Shown here: piece after piece, positions 46,796-55,958 of the stretch
How the letters are laid out: each line of letters starts with the position of its first letter
Position numbering within the stretch: position 1 is the stretch's first letter
From: Sphingosinicella sp. CPCC 101087
GTDB lineage: Bacteria > Pseudomonadota > Alphaproteobacteria > Sphingomonadales > Sphingomonadaceae
NCBI RefSeq assembly: GCF_004151485.1
Contig: NZ_SBFF01000002.1
Span: forward strand, 1 to 64,000
Reading direction: 5' to 3'
DNA: 64,000 nucleotides
The notes under the pieces: generated by a model
The model's database searches: none
Told to the model about the DNA's origin: nothing
What the model saw: the letters and a program-made list of their open reading frames with translations, nothing else
Translations under genes and position numbers: made by a program

Positions 46796-46913
46796 CGGAG
46801 TCATCCCGACGCCTGTCCCGGCCAGCGCCCGGGAAAAATCGGGACTCCTGAATCGAAGCCGTCATGAGCAAGGCCGGTGTTCATGGGTTCCGGCTCACGC
46901 CGGAATGACTCCG
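46796..46913. repeat. REP/MITE-like palindromic intergenic element
   Basis: A 118-base segment is bounded by a perfect 9-base terminal inverted repeat, CGGAGTCAT at 46796-46804 and ATGACTCCG at 46905-46913. Inside are a TTCCGGC/GCCGGAA stem (46888-46905, 4-base loop) and a TCCCGG/CCGGGA stem on the left side. It sits between converging genes. Composition and the CGGCTCACGCCGG core resemble intergenic repeats scattered in sphingomonad genomes; no second copy is in the window. Confidence 0.6.
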
Positions 46914-46929
46914 GGGTGCGCCAGCCTTG

Positions 46930-48630
46930 TCAGGCGGCGAACGCCTCCTCGCTGACCGAATAGAGGATGTCGGCGCCGGCCATGGCTGCGGCGAACTTTC
47001 CCTGAGCCTCCGGCACGACATGGTCGAGAAAGTAGAGCGCTGCGGCCCGCTTCATCGCGGCGAACTCCGCATTGCCGTCATAGCCGTCGAGGGCGGTGAG
47101 CTGCCGGGCCATCAGCCATCCGGCCACGGCGGTCGCGAGCATCGTGAGGAATGGATAGGAGGCCGCAAGCCGATCGTCGGCCGGCGCGGCCACGAGGCGC
47201 TCGCCCGCTTCGGCGCAGCTGCCGACCAGCCGCTCCAGCGCCGGCCGCCCTTGCGCGTCGGCGCGCATGTCGGCGATCAACCGGCCGAGCACCTCGCCGC
47301 CCTCCAATCCGATCTTGCGCCCCACCAGGTCGGCCGCCTGTATGCCGTTCGTGCCTTCGTAGATGGGCGAGATGCGGGCGTCGCGAAAATGCTGGGCGGC
47401 GCCGGTCTCCTCGACATAGCCCATTCCGCCATGGACCTGGAGCGCCAGGCTGGTCACCTCGACGCCGACATCGGTGCCATAGGCCTTGACCAGCGGCGTC
47501 AGCAGGTCGGCCCGCGCCTGAGCGGCCGCGTCGCCGACACCTGCCCGGTCGATCTGGCCCGAAGCGTAATAAGCGAGCGCCCGCGCCCCTTGGGTCAGCG
47601 CCTTCATCCTGAGCAGCATCCGCCGCACGTCGGGATGCTCGACGATCCGCGCCGGCCGGCCCTCGCGCGAGCCCTGCACCCGGTCGCGGGCATAAGCGAC
47701 CGCCTGCTGCATCGCCCGCTCCGCGATGGAGACGCCTTGCAGGCCGACATAGAGGCGGGCGTTGTTCATCATCGTGAACATCGCCGCCATGCCCTTATTC
47801 TCCTCGCCGATCAGCCAGCCCGTGCAGCGGTCCTCGTCGCCATAGGACATGACGCAGGTCGGCGCGGCGTGGATGCCGAGCTTGTGTTCGATCGAGACGC
47901 AGCGAAGGTCGTTCGGGCTCCCGTCGGGCAGGATCCGGGGCACCAGGAACAGCGAGATGCCCTTGGTGCCGCGCGGTGCGTCGGGCAGGCGGGCGAGCAC
48001 CAGGTGCACGATATTGTCCGCGAGATCGTGGTCGCCGAAGGTAATGAAGATCTTCTGGCCCTTGATCCGATAGCTGCCGTCATCCGCCGGCTCGGCGCGG
48101 GTCTTGAGCGCCCCCACGTCCGACCCGGCCTGGGGTTCGGTCAGGTTCATCGTGCCGCTATATTCACCGCTGACCAGCTTCGGCAGCCAGGCCTGCTGCA
48201 GCGCCGCGCTTCCATGGTGGAGCAAGGCTTCGACCGCCCCTGGCGACAGCATCACGACCAGCGAGAAGCCCATGTTCGCCGATCCGAGATCCTCCATCAC
48301 TACCGTCGCGAGGCTCAGCGGAAGGCCCTGTCCGCCGAACTCGACCGGTCCGGCGATCGTGTTCCAGCCGCCTTCGACATAGGCGCGATAGGCCTCCCGA
48401 AAGCCCTCCGGAAGAACGACCCCGTCGGGAGTCCATTTCGCGCCAACCTCGTCGCCGACCCGGTTCAAGGGCGCGAACACGCCCGCGGCGAAGTCGCCGG
48501 CGCCGGAGACGATCGCGTCGACCAAGTCCGGCGTCGCTTCGGAGAAGGGGGAATGATGGGCCAGCTCTTCGATGCCGACGATGTGCCGGAGCAGAAATTT
48601 CTGTTCCTCGACGGGAGGCGAATAGGTCAT
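46930..48630 (-). CDS. acyl-CoA dehydrogenase, long form
   Basis: 566 residues, the longer acyl-CoA dehydrogenase type with an extended C-terminal domain. Motifs: NLTEPQAGSDVGALKTRAE, GQKIFITFGDHD, RLYVGLQGVSIAERAMQQAVAYARDR, QVHGGMGYVEE, and the catalytic-base region ISPIYEGTNGIQAADLVGRK. It is an FAD enzyme of fatty-acid or related acyl-CoA oxidation and passes electrons to ETF. The ATG at 48630 matches the family start (YSPPVEEQKFLL). It is divergent from the Sua5 gene, 55 bases between starts. Confidence 0.94.
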   Translation of the reverse strand: MTYSPPVEEQKFLLRHIVGIEELAHHSPFSEATPDLVDAIVSGAGDFAAGVFAPLNRVGDEVGAKWTPDGVVLPEGFREAYRAYVEGGWNTIAGPVEFGGQGLPLSLATVVMEDLGSANMGFSLVVMLSPGAVEALLHHGSAALQQAWLPKLVSGEYSGTMNLTEPQAGSDVGALKTRAEPADDGSYRIKGQKIFITFGDHDLADNIVHLVLARLPDAPRGTKGISLFLVPRILPDGSPNDLRCVSIEHKLGIHAAPTCVMSYGDEDRCTGWLIGEENKGMAAMFTMMNNARLYVGLQGVSIAERAMQQAVAYARDRVQGSREGRPARIVEHPDVRRMLLRMKALTQGARALAYYASGQIDRAGVGDAAAQARADLLTPLVKAYGTDVGVEVTSLALQVHGGMGYVEETGAAQHFRDARISPIYEGTNGIQAADLVGRKIGLEGGEVLGRLIADMRADAQGRPALERLVGSCAEAGERLVAAPADDRLAASYPFLTMLATAVAGWLMARQLTALDGYDGNAEFAAMKRAAALYFLDHVVPEAQGKFAAAMAGADILYSVSEEAFAA

Positions 48631-48685
48631 GCGGGTTCCGCCGGAAGTTGCGCTGCTTGGACCCGCGCTATAGCCCGCGTGGGAC

Positions 48686-49627
48686 ATGGTGCAAACGCAG
48701 CTCCTTCCCTACGGGCCCGAGGCGATCGCGGAGGCGGCGCGGCTGATTCGAGCGGGGCTGCCGGTCGCCGTTCCCACCGAGACCGTCTACGGCCTCGCCG
48801 CCGATGCGACCGACGGTGCGGCCGTAGCGCGCATCTACGAAGCGAAGGGAAGGCCGGCCTTCAATCCCTTGATCGTCCACGTCCGCGATCTCGACCAGGC
48901 GATGGTGCTTGCCGAAGTCGATGCTGCTGCGCGAAACTTGGCCGAGATCTACTGGCCGGGTCCGCTCACCTTGGTGCTGCCGGTCCGGAACGGGTCCTCG
49001 GCTGCCTCTCTGGTGACGGCAGGCCTGCCCACGATCGCCCTCCGGGTGCCGTCGCATCCGGCGATGCGGGACTTGCTGGCGGCGACCGGCAAGCCGCTCG
49101 CCGCGCCGTCCGCTAATGCAAGCGGCCGGATCAGCCCGACCCGCGCCGAGCATGTCCTGGCGAGCCTCGGCGGCCGCATTCCCCTTGTCGTCGACGCCGG
49201 ACCGACCGCGCATGGACTCGAATCGACCATCGTGGCGGTCGGACCCGAAGGGCTGCGGCTGCTGAGGCCGGGGCCGATCGATCTCGGCCTTGCCGCTTCC
49301 ACCACCCCCGGCCCGATCGAGGCGCCCGGACAGCTTGCCAGTCATTATGCGCCAGGCAAGCCGGTCAGGCTCGAAGCAAGCGCTGCTGCGGCAGACGAAT
49401 GGCTGATCGGGTTCGGGGAGGTTCGAGGCGATTCCAGCCTGAGCGGTTCGGGCGACCTCGTCGAAGCCGCCGCCGCCTTGTTCGAACGTCTTCACGAGGC
49501 GGATGGGGCCGATCGTCCCAGGATCGCCGTCGCGCCGATCCCGGACGAGGGAATCGGCGCCGCGATCAACGATCGGCTCAGGCGCGCCGCGGCGCCGCTT
49601 CGGCCCGGCAGACCGAAAGTCCGCTAG
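48686..49627 (+). CDS. L-threonylcarbamoyladenylate synthase, Sua5 type
   Basis: 313 residues: the YrdC domain (about 10-200; VAVPTETVYGLAADATDG, KGRPAFNPLIVHV, WPGPLTLVLP, APSANASGRISPT) followed by the linker SHYAPGKPVRL and a C-terminal Sua5 domain. It makes threonylcarbamoyl-AMP from threonine, bicarbonate and ATP, the first step of the t6A37 modification of ANN-decoding tRNAs, and is normally essential. The stop is 115 bases from the converging msrA; that gap holds a CCATCC/GGATGG stem (49658-49677). Confidence 0.94.
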   Translation: MVQTQLLPYGPEAIAEAARLIRAGLPVAVPTETVYGLAADATDGAAVARIYEAKGRPAFNPLIVHVRDLDQAMVLAEVDAAARNLAEIYWPGPLTLVLPVRNGSSAASLVTAGLPTIALRVPSHPAMRDLLAATGKPLAAPSANASGRISPTRAEHVLASLGGRIPLVVDAGPTAHGLESTIVAVGPEGLRLLRPGPIDLGLAASTTPGPIEAPGQLASHYAPGKPVRLEASAAAADEWLIGFGEVRGDSSLSGSGDLVEAAAALFERLHEADGADRPRIAVAPIPDEGIGAAINDRLRRAAAPLRPGRPKVR

Positions 49628-49742
49628 CGCGATCGCGCATGGCTTCGGAATCCAGGGCCATCCGCCGGCGAGGATGGAAGGTTCGCGTTGGTGGAGTCCG
49701 GCGTTCGTCGGCAGGGCGCAATAGCGTTGCTCGGAGCCTGCC

Positions 49743-50291
49743 TCATCCCTCCGCCGGCTGGCTTTTCAGCCGTTCCGCGAAGCTTTTGCGCAGCTTGCGA
49801 AGCTTGGGCGGGATGACGGCCAGGCAATAGGGGCTGCGCTGTCCCTCGCCCTCCCAATAGCCTTGGTGGTAATCTTCGGCCGGATACCATTGGCCCAGCG
49901 GCTCGATCCGGGTGACGATCGGCGCGTCCCAATCGGCCTGCGCGCGCTGGATGGCGCGCTGTGCGGCTTCCTCCTGCTCGGGCGAATGCGGGAAGATGGC
50001 CGATCGATACTGGGTTCCGACGTCGTTCCCCTGGCGGTTGAGCTGGGTAGGATCATGGGTGGCGAAGAAGATGTCGAGCAGGTCGTCGTAGCTGATCGCT
50101 TCGTCATCGTAGGTGATCCGGATCGCTTCGGCGTGGCCGGTGTCGCCATCGCAGACCTGGCGATAGGTCGGATTGGCGATGTGTCCGCCGGTATAGCCGC
50201 TCTCGACGGCGGTCACGCCGATCACGTCGTTGAACACCGCCTCGGTGCACCAGAAGCATCCGCCGGCGAGGGTGGCTTGCTGGGTGGCCAT
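49743..50291 (-). CDS. msrA: peptide-methionine (S)-S-oxide reductase
   Basis: 182 residues. The active-site motif GGCFWCTE puts the catalytic Cys at residue 12, followed by [26 protein letters not shown] and [23 protein letters not shown], all diagnostic. A late Cys in SPYCLAVI is the probable resolving residue. It repairs oxidised methionine with thioredoxin. The ATG at 50291 has GGAGGAGACAGG upstream and no signal peptide, so it is cytoplasmic. Confidence 0.96.
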   Translation of the reverse strand: MATQQATLAGGCFWCTEAVFNDVIGVTAVESGYTGGHIANPTYRQVCDGDTGHAEAIRITYDDEAISYDDLLDIFFATHDPTQLNRQGNDVGTQYRSAIFPHSPEQEEAAQRAIQRAQADWDAPIVTRIEPLGQWYPAEDYHQGYWEGEGQRSPYCLAVIPPKLRKLRKSFAERLKSQPAEG

Positions 50292-50376
50292 ATCCTGTCT
50301 CCTCCTGGGTGGCTCGGCGCACTCCCGCCAGGCAAGCGGCCCGGCGACTCGAAAGATGCGCTCGTACGACAACGCC

Positions 50377-52368
50377 TCAGCGCGGCTTGTGCTTCGCTTC
50401 GGAGGCCGTGGGCAAGGTGAATCGGAAGATGGCGCCGCCGCCCGGGCGATTCTCTGCCCAGATTTTCCCCCCGTGCAGCTCGACGATGGTTCGACTGATC
50501 GGAAGGCCGATCCCCATTCCGGCGCTCTTGGTCGTCATGAAGCGTGAGAACAGATTGCCGAAATGCTCCGGCCTTATCCCCGGGCCGTCATCGGCGACCG
50601 CGACCTCCACCATGTCCCCCATGGCGCGGGTCGAGAGGACGATCTCGCCTTCAGGGTTTTGCTCCATCGCGTCGATCGCGTTTCGGATAAGGTTGATCAG
50701 GACCTGCTGGATCTGGATCCGGTCCGCGTGCACGCATCGCGCCGCCGGATCGAGCTCGAGCCGGTGGCTTATCCCCAGCGAGCGCTCGTCGACGAAGCCG
50801 AGCACGCTCGCTTCCTCGATCAGCCGAGGAAGATCCTCGACGGTCACCGCCACCGCGCCGCGCGACACGAGTTCCCGCAGGCGCCGGAGGATCTCGCCGG
50901 CACGCTGCGTCGCCGAGCCGGCCGATTCGAGCGCCGCGACGAGCTCGACCGCCTGATCCGTCTCCGCGTCGACGAGCCGTCTTGCACCACTGATGAAATT
51001 GCTGGCCGCGGTGAGCGGCTGATTGAGCTCGTGCGCGAGAGTCGAGGCCATCGCGCCCATCGCGCTGAGGCGCGAGACATGGATAAGCTCGGACTGCATC
51101 CGGATTATCTCTTCCTCGGCGCGGTTGCGCTCGGTGACGTCCGCCATCGCACCCACGGCCCGGAGGGCACGTCCGTCCGCATTGCGGATGATGAACCCGC
51201 GGTCGAGAATGTCGGCATAGCCGCCGTCGCTGCGCTGGAACCGGTAGCTTGCCGACCAGTGACTGCGATGCCCGTGAAGCGCCCGGCGAAAACTTTCGGA
51301 AATCCGCTCACGATCGTCGGGATGGAGGCGGGTCACCCACCATGACAGGCGGGTATGGCCGATCGGCGCCTCGGGGGAGCCGAAGATCCTGGCGCTGTTG
51401 TCGCTCCAGTCGAGTATGTCGTTGTCGACGTCATAGTCCCAGACGGCATCGTTGGTCGCCTGGACCGCCAGCCGGTAGCGCTGCTCGGCGTCACGCCGGG
51501 CCTGCTCTGCCTGTCTCTCCTCATGTATGTCCTCGCTGACCCCGTACCAGCGGACGATCCGTCCGGCCGGGTCTCGGAGAGGTGCCGCGCGCAGCCGATA
51601 GAAGCGATAGTCCCCGCCGCGCACGACGAGCCGACACTCCGCGCTATAGGGCTCGCCGGTCGCCACCGCCTCCATCCAGCTCGATTCGATCCGCTCGCGG
51701 TCGTCGGGGTGGATCGCCAGGCTCGGCTCGACCGTCGGATCCATCCCGGTCACTTCGGCGTAGCGTGGGCTCAGCATCAGTCCGCTGCCGTCCGGCTCCA
51801 CTGACCAGACGATCTGGCGGGTCAACTCCAGCGTGAAGCGGTGCAGCTGCTCGCTCTCGCGCAGCCGGCTTTCGGCCGCGTAGCGCGCCTGCTCCGCCTC
51901 TTGCTCCTCATGGACGTCCTGGGTCAGGCCGTACCAGCACAGGATCCGCCCGTCCTCGCTCCGTTCGGCCACCGCCCGCGCGAGCGCCATCCTTACCGCT
52001 CCGTCCGCGCGGAGGCTGCGGAATTGCACGAACAGCTTGTCGCCGGTCCGGAGGCTGTGGGCCCAGGCCTCCTGGAAAAGCTCTCGATCCTCGGGATGGA
52101 TCGCCTCGATCCATGCTCCGCCCAATAACCTGTCTTCCGGGATGCCGGTCAGCGGCGAAAAGCCCGAGCTGATCGCGATGAGTCGGCCTTCGGAATCGGC
52201 GTACCATGCCAGCTGTCCGCTGATCGCGGCCGAGATCCGGTACATCTTCTCGCTGCACCGCAATCGCGCAACCTCGGCCTCGAGACGGCGAAGCTCCGAG
52301 CGCAGGGCGTCGGAGTCGAGCCCTGCTGTCGCCTTGCTGCCCTGCGCGCGCGAGGCGCTCATCTTCAT
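50377..52368 (-). CDS. multi-PAS sensor histidine kinase, FixL-like
   Basis: 663 residues, soluble. A short N-terminal coil is followed by three PAS domains (about 45-155, 170-285, 300-415), each ending in a PAC-type segment (DVHEE, DIHEE, DVTER). The kinase core is the FixL/NtrB type with H446 in [15 protein letters not shown], then [20 protein letters not shown] and [16 protein letters not shown]. The PAS domains carry HPDDRE, common in PAS_3, and I see no clear haem-binding pattern, so oxygen sensing is not implied. Its start overlaps the stop of the fixJ-like gene (ATGA), an obvious cognate pair. Confidence 0.93.
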   Translation of the reverse strand: MKMSASRAQGSKATAGLDSDALRSELRRLEAEVARLRCSEKMYRISAAISGQLAWYADSEGRLIAISSGFSPLTGIPEDRLLGGAWIEAIHPEDRELFQEAWAHSLRTGDKLFVQFRSLRADGAVRMALARAVAERSEDGRILCWYGLTQDVHEEQEAEQARYAAESRLRESEQLHRFTLELTRQIVWSVEPDGSGLMLSPRYAEVTGMDPTVEPSLAIHPDDRERIESSWMEAVATGEPYSAECRLVVRGGDYRFYRLRAAPLRDPAGRIVRWYGVSEDIHEERQAEQARRDAEQRYRLAVQATNDAVWDYDVDNDILDWSDNSARIFGSPEAPIGHTRLSWWVTRLHPDDRERISESFRRALHGHRSHWSASYRFQRSDGGYADILDRGFIIRNADGRALRAVGAMADVTERNRAEEEIIRMQSELIHVSRLSAMGAMASTLAHELNQPLTAASNFISGARRLVDAETDQAVELVAALESAGSATQRAGEILRRLRELVSRGAVAVTVEDLPRLIEEASVLGFVDERSLGISHRLELDPAARCVHADRIQIQQVLINLIRNAIDAMEQNPEGEIVLSTRAMGDMVEVAVADDGPGIRPEHFGNLFSRFMTTKSAGMGIGLPISRTIVELHGGKIWAENRPGGGAIFRFTLPTASEAKHKPR

Positions 52369-53087
52369 TCCTTCGCTGCCGGCGCCGCCTCCAGCCCGGC
52401 TTCGAGGGCAAGCGTCAGCGCCTCGGCGAGGCTTGCCACTTGAAGGCGGTCCATCATGTTGCCGCGATGCATTTCCACCGTCCTGAGGCTGATGCCCAGG
52501 CGCGCGGCAAGCTGCTTGTTGGACTCGCCCGCGAGCAGGCCGCGAAGGACGTCCGTCTCCCGCGCGGTGAGCTGGCCGACGCGGTCGCGCGCGACGCGCC
52601 GCTTGCGTCCGCTCGCCTCGCGCGCATCCAGCAGCTCGAAGGCGCGGGCGAAGCAGCCGAGCAAGGCTTCCTCGGAAAAGGGCTTTTCAATGAAGTCGAT
52701 CGCCCCGAGCTTCATCGCCCGCACCGCGACCGGCACCTCGCCGTGACCTGTCATGACGATGATCGGCCAGTCTATTTCCCGGCTTCCCAGCTCCGCCATG
52801 ACGTGAAAGCCGTCCATTTGCGGCATCCTGAGGTCGAGCAGGATGCAACCCGGCTGAAGGTCCGGAAGGGCGTCCAGGAAATCTTCTCCCGATCCGAACG
52901 GATGGGAACGGATATCGGAAGCGCCCAGCATGAAGCTCAAGGAGCGGCGAACGTCGCGATCGTCGTCGACTATGTAGACGAAGTGGGAATTCAGCTCGAT
53001 ATCCTCGTTCAGCCGGGGTCTGACTTGACGGCCCCCAAATGGCCGTTTGTCCGTCGGAGCGCAATAGAAGCGCCGGCGGCTCGCCAA
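52365..53087 (-). CDS. FixJ-type response regulator (REC-LuxR HTH)
   Basis: 240 residues in the longest form. The receiver (about 35-150) has VYIVDDDRDVRRSLSFML, the phosphorylated Asp in LLDLRMPQMDGF, MTGHGEVPVAVRAMKLGAIDFIEKPF and its Lys. The LuxR/FixJ helix-turn-helix (about 165-230) reads LTARETDVLRGLLAGESNKQLAARLGISLRTVEMHRG. It is co-translated with the following multi-PAS kinase. The start is not settled: the TTG at 53087 adds about 30 unmatched residues. The family start lies near a CTG at 52994, which has GAGG eight bases upstream but is a rare start codon. Confidence 0.9.
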   Translation of the reverse strand: MASRRRFYCAPTDKRPFGGRQVRPRLNEDIELNSHFVYIVDDDRDVRRSLSFMLGASDIRSHPFGSGEDFLDALPDLQPGCILLDLRMPQMDGFHVMAELGSREIDWPIIVMTGHGEVPVAVRAMKLGAIDFIEKPFSEEALLGCFARAFELLDAREASGRKRRVARDRVGQLTARETDVLRGLLAGESNKQLAARLGISLRTVEMHRGNMMDRLQVASLAEALTLALEAGLEAAPAAKE

Positions 53088-53151
53088 CTTTTCAACGCCG
53101 TCGGGGCGCAGAGGCCCTGACGCCGGTGTCGCGGCCGCGCGTGAGAACCAG

Positions 53152-54030
53152 TCAGGAGGGCGGGCGCTTGGGAAGCCGCTGTTTCACGCGCGCCATGCCG
53201 GCCCACGGGTCTTCCTTGCGCCGGGCGAGCAGGTCCGCGGCCGTCTCCACCGAGAAGAGCGCTGGATCGAGGTCGGGGCCGACCTGATCCCAATCGATCG
53301 GCATCGCCACTGGAGCGCCGCGGCGGGCGCGCGTCGAATAAGGTGCAACCGCGGTCGCCGTCGGATCATTGCGCAGATAGTCGATGAAGATGCGCCCGAC
53401 CCGCTCCGCCTTCGCCGCGCGTGTCAGATAGAGGTCCGGTGAGTCGGCGGCCATTTGCTCCGACAGGGATTTCGCCCAGTCCTTTACGAAGGCCCACTCA
53501 TGTTGCGGCTCGATCGGCAGCACGACATGCAGGCCCTTGCCGCCCGTGGTCTTGACGAAGCTGACGAGGCCGAGAGCATCGAGCCGCTCGCGGACGTCGA
53601 TCGCCGCCGCCGCCACGGCCCGAAACGCGGTGCCCTCGCCGGGATCGAGGTCGAAGATGACTCGGTCTGGCCGGCCCGGACGATCGGCCGTGACGCCCCA
53701 CGGATGGATTTCGAGCACACCGATCTGCACGAGCGCGATGAGGCCTGGAAGGTCGCGGATGAACAGATAGGGATTATCAAATCCCGGAATCACGATCTTC
53801 TCGATCTGCCGGGGCGTGCCGGCGCCGGCGTGGCGCTGGTAGAAGCAGTTCTTCTGGCGCCCGGTCGGGCATCGTACCATCGTTATCGGCCGCATTGCGA
53901 CGTGAGGGAGCATGTGGGGCGCGACCGCGACATAGTGATCGGCGAGATCGCTCTTGGTAATGCCTTGTTCGGGGAAGAGCACTTTGTCCGGATGGCTGAG
54001 CCGGACGCCTTCGACGATCCGCTCGCTCAT
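53152..54030 (-). CDS. LigD polymerase domain protein (non-homologous end joining)
   Basis: 292 residues, a stand-alone LigD primase-polymerase (PrimPol) domain. HPDKVLFPEQGITKSDL is the family start; the catalytic Asp pair is in VIFDLDPGEG and the conserved His in GGKGLHVVLP, with a third acidic cluster near IDWDQVG. It fills gaps with ribonucleotides or deoxyribonucleotides during end joining. The ATG overlaps the stop of the ligase gene (ATGA). The ribosome site is poor, as is usual for a coupled start. No nuclease domain and no Ku gene are in the window. Confidence 0.92.
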   Translation of the reverse strand: MSERIVEGVRLSHPDKVLFPEQGITKSDLADHYVAVAPHMLPHVAMRPITMVRCPTGRQKNCFYQRHAGAGTPRQIEKIVIPGFDNPYLFIRDLPGLIALVQIGVLEIHPWGVTADRPGRPDRVIFDLDPGEGTAFRAVAAAAIDVRERLDALGLVSFVKTTGGKGLHVVLPIEPQHEWAFVKDWAKSLSEQMAADSPDLYLTRAAKAERVGRIFIDYLRNDPTATAVAPYSTRARRGAPVAMPIDWDQVGPDLDPALFSVETAADLLARRKEDPWAGMARVKQRLPKRPPS

Positions 54031-55070
54031 CGGAACGCGAGCCGCGAGGCCAGCTCGGCGGGAGGCGCTTCGTGGCGCAGCTGATCCATCCGGCATTGAC
54101 GGGGTGCTTTGTCGGGGCGCCAGCGCAGAAACTTGGTGCCGTGGCGGAAGCGATCGCCGGAGACATGATCGTAGCGCACCTCGGCGACCAGTTCCGGCCT
54201 CACCGGCTTCCATTCCGCCGATCGCTCGGTGTTCCAGCGGCTCGGCCCGCCGGGGGCGCGACCGGTGAAGCCGGGAGGTTCGACCATCTTCTCGAGCCGC
54301 GTGGTGAGGGCGGGCTTTTCGCCGGCGGGAATGGCCGAGGTGAAGCCGACATGATGGAGCTTCCCATCCTCGTCGTGGAGGCCGAGCAGCAACGATCCGA
54401 CCAGCTTGCCCTTGGCGGCATAGCGGAAGCCACCGACAACGCAGTCCGCAGTCTTCATCTGCTTCACCTTGAGCATCGCCCGTTCCCCCGACTCATAAGC
54501 GCCATCGCGCCGCTTGGCGATCACGCCATCGAGCGCGCCGCCGGCCTCGTCGAGCCAGGCTTGCGCCAGGCGCCGGTCCAGAGTGCAGGGAGAGATGAGC
54601 AGGTCGTCGCGCCCAGCGCGCCGGTGGAAGCTCTCGAGGTTGCGCCTCCGCGCGTCGAGCGGCTGCTGCCGGAGCGCCTTGCCCTCATGCTCCAGACAGT
54701 CGAACAGCATCAGTTGAGCAGGGGTTTCCGCCGCGAGCTTGCGGATCCGGCTCTCCGCGGGATGGAGGCGCATCTGCAACGCATCGAAGGACAGGATCCC
54801 GCCGAGGGGGATGATCAACTCGCCGTCGAGCACGAAGGACCGGGATTCGACGGACCTCACCGCCGCGACGATCTCGGGGAAATAGCGTTCGAGCGGCCGC
54901 TCCGCCTTGGATTGCAGGACCACCTCGTCGCCGTCTCGAAAGACGAGGCAGCGGAAGCCGTCCCATTTGGGCTCGAACTGCCAGCCTTCGCCGTCCGGAA
55001 GCGAATCGACCAGCTTGGCCTCCATCGGCGGGAGCGGCGGCTTCGTCGACAGGCGATCGAAGGCGGGCAT
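54027..55070 (-). CDS. ATP-dependent DNA ligase (LigD ligase domain / LigC-like)
   Basis: 347 residues: adenylation domain plus OB fold. The adenylated Lys is K35 in FEPKWDGFR; other nucleotidyltransferase motifs are FVLDGELI, LMLFDCLE, LDGVIAKRRDGAYESGERAMLKVK. The C-terminal part (GFTSAIPAGEK, EWKPVRPELVAEVRYDH, FLRWRPDK) is the OB domain. It seals breaks in end joining with the polymerase encoded immediately downstream. The ATG at 55070 has AAGAGGAGA upstream; an open frame continues for 2 kb past this start but is antisense to other genes. Confidence 0.93.
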   Translation of the reverse strand: MPAFDRLSTKPPLPPMEAKLVDSLPDGEGWQFEPKWDGFRCLVFRDGDEVVLQSKAERPLERYFPEIVAAVRSVESRSFVLDGELIIPLGGILSFDALQMRLHPAESRIRKLAAETPAQLMLFDCLEHEGKALRQQPLDARRRNLESFHRRAGRDDLLISPCTLDRRLAQAWLDEAGGALDGVIAKRRDGAYESGERAMLKVKQMKTADCVVGGFRYAAKGKLVGSLLLGLHDEDGKLHHVGFTSAIPAGEKPALTTRLEKMVEPPGFTGRAPGGPSRWNTERSAEWKPVRPELVAEVRYDHVSGDRFRHGTKFLRWRPDKAPRQCRMDQLRHEAPPAELASRLAFR

Positions 55071-55155
55071 GAATCTCCTCTTCCTGCGGCGGAGACGCTC
55101 GGGACTGGGCGCGGTTCCGGCACGCCTCGCCGCTGCCGGAAAAGAGTCGTTAGGA

Positions 55156-55171
55156 ATTGTTCCGCAACAAT
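55156..55171. promoter_or_regulatory. short palindrome between ligase and L,D-transpeptidase genes
   Basis: ATTGTT and AACAAT with a 4-base centre form a perfect inverted repeat in the 210-base divergent region, 85 bases upstream of the ligase start and 110 upstream of the transpeptidase start. It is an operator candidate; no promoter boxes are clear around it. Confidence 0.35.
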
Positions 55172-55280
55172 GCGGTAGAGCGCGGCGCTGTCGCGGCAAA
55201 GCGTTGGGAAATAACATCTCTTTCATTGAGGCGAGCGGAAAATCGGGTAGGTTCTGGCCCATGACCGGGGAGGGTGTTTC

Positions 55281-55958
55281 ATGTCGTTGACGCGTCGGCA
55301 GATCATCGAGGCAGGAGCCGCGACCGGAGCGCTCGGCTTGATGACGAGCTCGCCGCTGCTCGCGCAGGTCGTCGCTTCGGCGGCGCCCACCGCGCCGGCA
55401 CCAGCCGCGCCGGTTCCGGCCCGTCCTCGCGTCATGGTCGATCCGATCCTCGATCCGCGGATCGTGACCCGGGCTCGTGCCGCCTTCGATCGGCACCGCC
55501 CGTGGATACGCCACGGCGAGGTGGTCGCCATCGTCGATTTCACCCGGGTCTCCGCGGATCCCCGCTTCTTCCTTCTCGACACCAATACCGGACGCGTGAC
55601 ACGTCACCTGGTCTCGCACGGACGCGGCTCCGATCCGGGCCATACCGGCTTCCTGCATAGCTTTTCGAACCGCGTCGGTTCCGAGGCGACCTCCAACGGC
55701 GCCTATGTGACCAGCGAATATTATCACGGAAAATACGGCCGCTCGATGCGGGTGCGCGGCCTGGATCCGTCGAACAGCAATGCGGAGGCGCGGGCGATCG
55801 TCGTTCACACTGCCTGGTATGCGGAACCCGGCGTCGTCGCACAGACCGGGCGCTTGGGCCGGAGCGAAGGCTGCTTCGCGCTTCCGCATCAGAGCCTCCA
55901 GGAGACCTTGGCCCGGCTCGGTCCCGGGCACTTCCTCTATGCCGACAGGGTCGCCTGA
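55281..55958 (+). CDS. murein L,D-transpeptidase catalytic domain protein (YkuD_2), exported
   Basis: 225 residues with a twin-arginine-like signal (SLTRRQIIEAG, core to about residue 28). The mature part matches the YkuD_2 family: VSHGRGSDPGHTG, FSNRVGSEATSNGAYVT, and the catalytic block RLGRSEGCFALP with the nucleophile near Cys198 and His in IVVHTAWY. It would cross-link or edit peptidoglycan in the periplasm. GGGGAGGG precedes the ATG. The 3' end overlaps the converging flavoenzyme gene by 22 bases. Confidence 0.9.
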   Translation: MSLTRRQIIEAGAATGALGLMTSSPLLAQVVASAAPTAPAPAAPVPARPRVMVDPILDPRIVTRARAAFDRHRPWIRHGEVVAIVDFTRVSADPRFFLLDTNTGRVTRHLVSHGRGSDPGHTGFLHSFSNRVGSEATSNGAYVTSEYYHGKYGRSMRVRGLDPSNSNAEARAIVVHTAWYAEPGVVAQTGRLGRSEGCFALPHQSLQETLARLGPGHFLYADRVA

